DNA of 64,000 nucleotides from Lineus longissimus. Its lineage: Eukaryota > Nemertea > Pilidiophora > Heteronemertea > Lineidae. Within the stretch, counting starts at the first letter, position 1. Every line of letters begins with the position of its first letter. Shown one piece after another: positions 61,401-64,000 of this stretch. Under the pieces are notes generated by a model that searched no databases, was not told the DNA's origin, and saw only the letters and a program-made list of their open reading frames with translations. Both the position numbers and the translations under genes were made by a program. The stretch covers positions 25,422,599 to 25,486,598 of the forward strand of contig NC_088309.1 in NCBI RefSeq assembly GCF_910592395.1, given 5' to 3'.

Positions 61401-64000
61401 AGTCAGTATCATCAAATAAGAGAGGAGGGGGTACCTTTGAATAGAAGTATTTTGTTCCAAGGATTGGCATGAATAACATCTTCTTCTGACTTCCAAGGTC
61501 CAGGAAATGAGAATGTCTTGATTGGTTGGGATTCAGTGTGACATGTGCCCAATCATAAGGTGATATGACCTCATGCGCTGAATTCCTATGTCCTCGCGCA
61601 TATTTTCAGGTGGTGCTCCAAAGCTGTTGAAGAATGAAAAGGACACTTCGATAAGAGCTCGAACAATGGTTGAAAAGGGTAGGAAAATAATGGAGGAGAA
61701 GCAGAAATCTGACAACAGTCCGTCAAAGGAAGAGAAAAAAGAAAAGATCAAACCAGCAAGGATTGAAATAGACCGCTCTCTTGTTGAGGGAAAAGGTATT
61801 TTGAATTGGTTCTCAATCGCACATTTTGATTACTGGTCCTAAAGAGCTTGTCTTTTTAATCTGTTACTTTCTTCTCAAAATCTTGAAAAACCATTCATTC
61901 TCCTTTTTAGATTTCAAAGACGATACTGAGCTGGTTGCCCATCTTCAAGAAAACTATGAGAAAGTTCTGGCTGGAAAATTCCAGCCTGTTCTGTATGCAC
62001 AGATGGCATTTGTGATTGTCAACCATTACTACAAGGAGGGCGGCAAAGCAGACCCAAAAGAAAGCACACTATCCCTTATGAATTCCATGTTGATGGTGGA
62101 TACCAGAACATTGAAAGAAAAATTCAATGCAAGCTCTGTTGAGAAAGCGGATCAAGTCACTGAGTAAGTCATCTTGCTTCGCTCGCAGTGTACACACAAA
62201 TTCCGTGAACAAAAACAAAACATTCTGACATTTATGATAAATGGACATCAACTTGACATTATTTCCTGAGTGTCTAGTTGATGCCTTGCAAGACTGATGA
62301 CAGACAGTGTGCTGATGTCCAGAGGATCGCGCTGAATATGCAATTCTCAATTTTCTTCTCAATCAGATTTCAGGTTCAGATAGCCTTGCATATGGAACAA
62401 GAATCATTCCGTGCCGAGGGCCAGGAAGTGGAATCTGTTGATGATACAAGAATCAAAGAAGTCGTCAAGATGATAAACAGTATGACTGTTGCCTCTGATG
62501 ATAGTAGTATCCAAAAGAGGTTCCTAAATGAGGTTCTCTTGGAACAGTGAGTACTGTTATCCTCTTGCATTCCTTTTAAAAGTTTATCATGTTTCACCAG
62601 GGCAAGCAAAAAGCCCATTCATGTTAGAAATATAAGTAAGTAGCTTGTGTCTAGGTATCCTCTCCTGGACCAAAGACAAGAGTCAGTTGGGCCAGTAACC
62701 CAAATTGGTGGCAAACTCCTGCAGCCCACATCAGATTCCCATGAGGCAAGTTATCTAATCAGGTCTATCTATTCTAGCTACGCTCCAACGATACCTTTGA
62801 CAATGGCAAACCTGTATGAGGAGTTGATGCTGCAACCTCCTGAATTCCTGCCACAATTATTCTCGCCATCCTCACAAAGTGATGATGAGAAACAAGTGAG
62901 GTCGGTGTCGTCTGCTCGATCTCTGTCGTCTGTTAGGTCAGAGTTGCTGTTTTCTGAGGATTCAAGTGACCCTTGGTCTGTCCGAACGAGGTAAGAATTT
63001 CTAGGTTTATAAAAGTTTGTTTGTGTTGGAAGTGTCCCCTCCCATTGTTCAGGGTCATTGTTTACCTTCAATCCTAAAAACCTCTTGTTCTATTGGCGCC
63101 AAATTTGATTGACAGCCATGAGTGGCTAATCCTTTTGATTTTGCAAACAAAAGTATAAGGTTCTACTGATCTTTTGTACATTCCCAGGAGTAGGAAGGTG
63201 AGCCGTTACTCGAGTGTCAGTGATATGGCTAGTAACAAGCAGATCATGATGCCAGTTGCTCAAAAGTCTCGCCGCAGACGATCGGGAAAGCGCTCTAAGA
63301 AGGAAAAGGTTAGTTAATGATGTGTCCTCCAGGCAAAGTCAGGCCCAGTTGTACACAAAGTGTTGCAGGGTCTCACCGACTGTACTAATACAATGATGTA
63401 GCAGGAGTTACAGTTTAAATCACATTTGTGATAGGCCTTATGAAGTAATAACATGAAAAGAACTTCAATTCTGCTATGATTACATTACATTATACTCTTA
63501 CCCTTTGTACAAAAGAAAAACTATCTTCAATGGAGAGGTTCTGAACTCAGGAGGTTTCTGCATGAGTGTGATTGTTGTCAATGTCTGTTCTCTCTCCAGT
63601 TGCCCCGAGCCGCTTCCAGTTCTGATATCCCAATCATGGTGGCTGAGACAGTTGAAAAGAAGAAGGAAACGGAAACAGAAGATGGTAAGTCTGATCTTAG
63701 TTAGGTCCTTTGATTCAAGTTCAGCAATGCACGGCACAAAAAAGATTGTAGAAATGGGTAGCATTTTGACTCCTCGTACAACAAGGACTAGAAGCATTTG
63801 GAAGTCTAGAGGACGTTTTCATCTCCATTTGCAGATGGGATGCTCTCCTGTTCAGTTCATCAAGATATTGTCTCCATATTGTTCTGATGATAGGCAAACG
63901 TTACCTCATACCTTGTTTACATCTTCAGATTCAGCAGACGTAAAGAAGGTTCGTCGTAATCTGTTCATGGGCGGCCTCAGCGCTGGAAGTGAGCGCCTCC
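58499..64000 (+). CDS. TICRR: TICRR / treslin, N-terminal half (runs off the window)
   Basis: Twelve exons are visible: 58499-59233, 59454-59751, 60040-60314, 60561-60804, 61093-61362, 61610-61795, 61911-62163, 62367-62546, 62655-62990, 63188-63308, 63600-63684, 63929-beyond 64000, giving about 1018 residues in phase. The N terminus has LRWGYTFYNSCSLASPNVRSD without its two ends matching treslin's RVHWAFKFFDS block, then FKEFNLKNFDVFESDVEERL, WGRPEIMSPVRP and FVFSHCPNTEEDI. Later exons carry LEPWYLQGCRQATMQSVVES, a basic SRRRRSGKRSKKEK run and VRRNLF. Treslin brings CDC45 to the pre-initiation complex with TOPBP1 and MTBP under CDK control. Vertebrate forms are about 1900 residues, so roughly half lies here. 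Confidence 0.88.

Overview
The window is animal nuclear DNA. Nearly every gene is split by short GT-AG introns, and joining exons by phase rebuilds proteins close to vertebrate lengths. There is one UBASH3 gene and one INPP5K-type gene. An animal TRIF/TICAM-type adaptor sits beside TIR-HEAT genes, and ACATGTA and AGGCCTA words are common. Together this points to an invertebrate bilaterian, probably a non-vertebrate deuterostome such as an echinoderm or hemichordate. I cannot fix the species. All gene calls come from reading protein motifs and splice signals by eye; no database search was run.

Layout. 1-1.1 kb: last exon of a GT61 (EOGT-like) glycosyltransferase (+). 1.2-1.7 kb: degenerate minisatellite. 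2.3-3.9 kb: GT32-family type II membrane glycosyltransferase (-). 4.2-5.3 kb: second degenerate tandem array. 5.7-13.1 kb: INTS2 (-, 18 exons), head-to-head with MED31 (+, 13.8-15.0 kb). An intronless UQCC2 follows MED31 by 72 nt on the same strand. 17.3-30.7 kb: an innate-immunity-like TIR cluster. It holds two divergently transcribed paralogues encoding a myristoylation-type N terminus, a TIR domain and HEAT repeats (A on -, B on +). A TICAM/TRIF-like adaptor (+) is nested in the last intron of A. 32.7-34.6 kb: two-exon C18orf32/UPF0729 homologue (-) with several repeats in its intron. 35.9-38.3 kb: cation-dependent mannose-6-phosphate-receptor-like MRH protein (+). 42.4-46.8 kb: INPP5K-type 5-phosphatase with SKICH domain (-), head-to-head with CENPH (+, 47.4-49.5 kb). 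52.6-57.5 kb: UBASH3 (-), head-to-head with TICRR/treslin (+, 58.5 kb, running off the end).

Most genes are unrelated housekeeping genes in divergent pairs: Integrator and Mediator, phosphoinositide phosphatase and kinetochore, phosphatase and replication initiation. The exception is the 13-kb TIR region, where three signalling-type TIR proteins are physically interleaved. It is the best candidate for a little-described system. Both TIR-HEAT proteins look membrane-anchored and keep a glutamate at the position that is catalytic in SARM1-type TIRs. The nested adaptor has a TRIF-like order (TIR, then a low-complexity tail) ending in a possible RHIM-like core.
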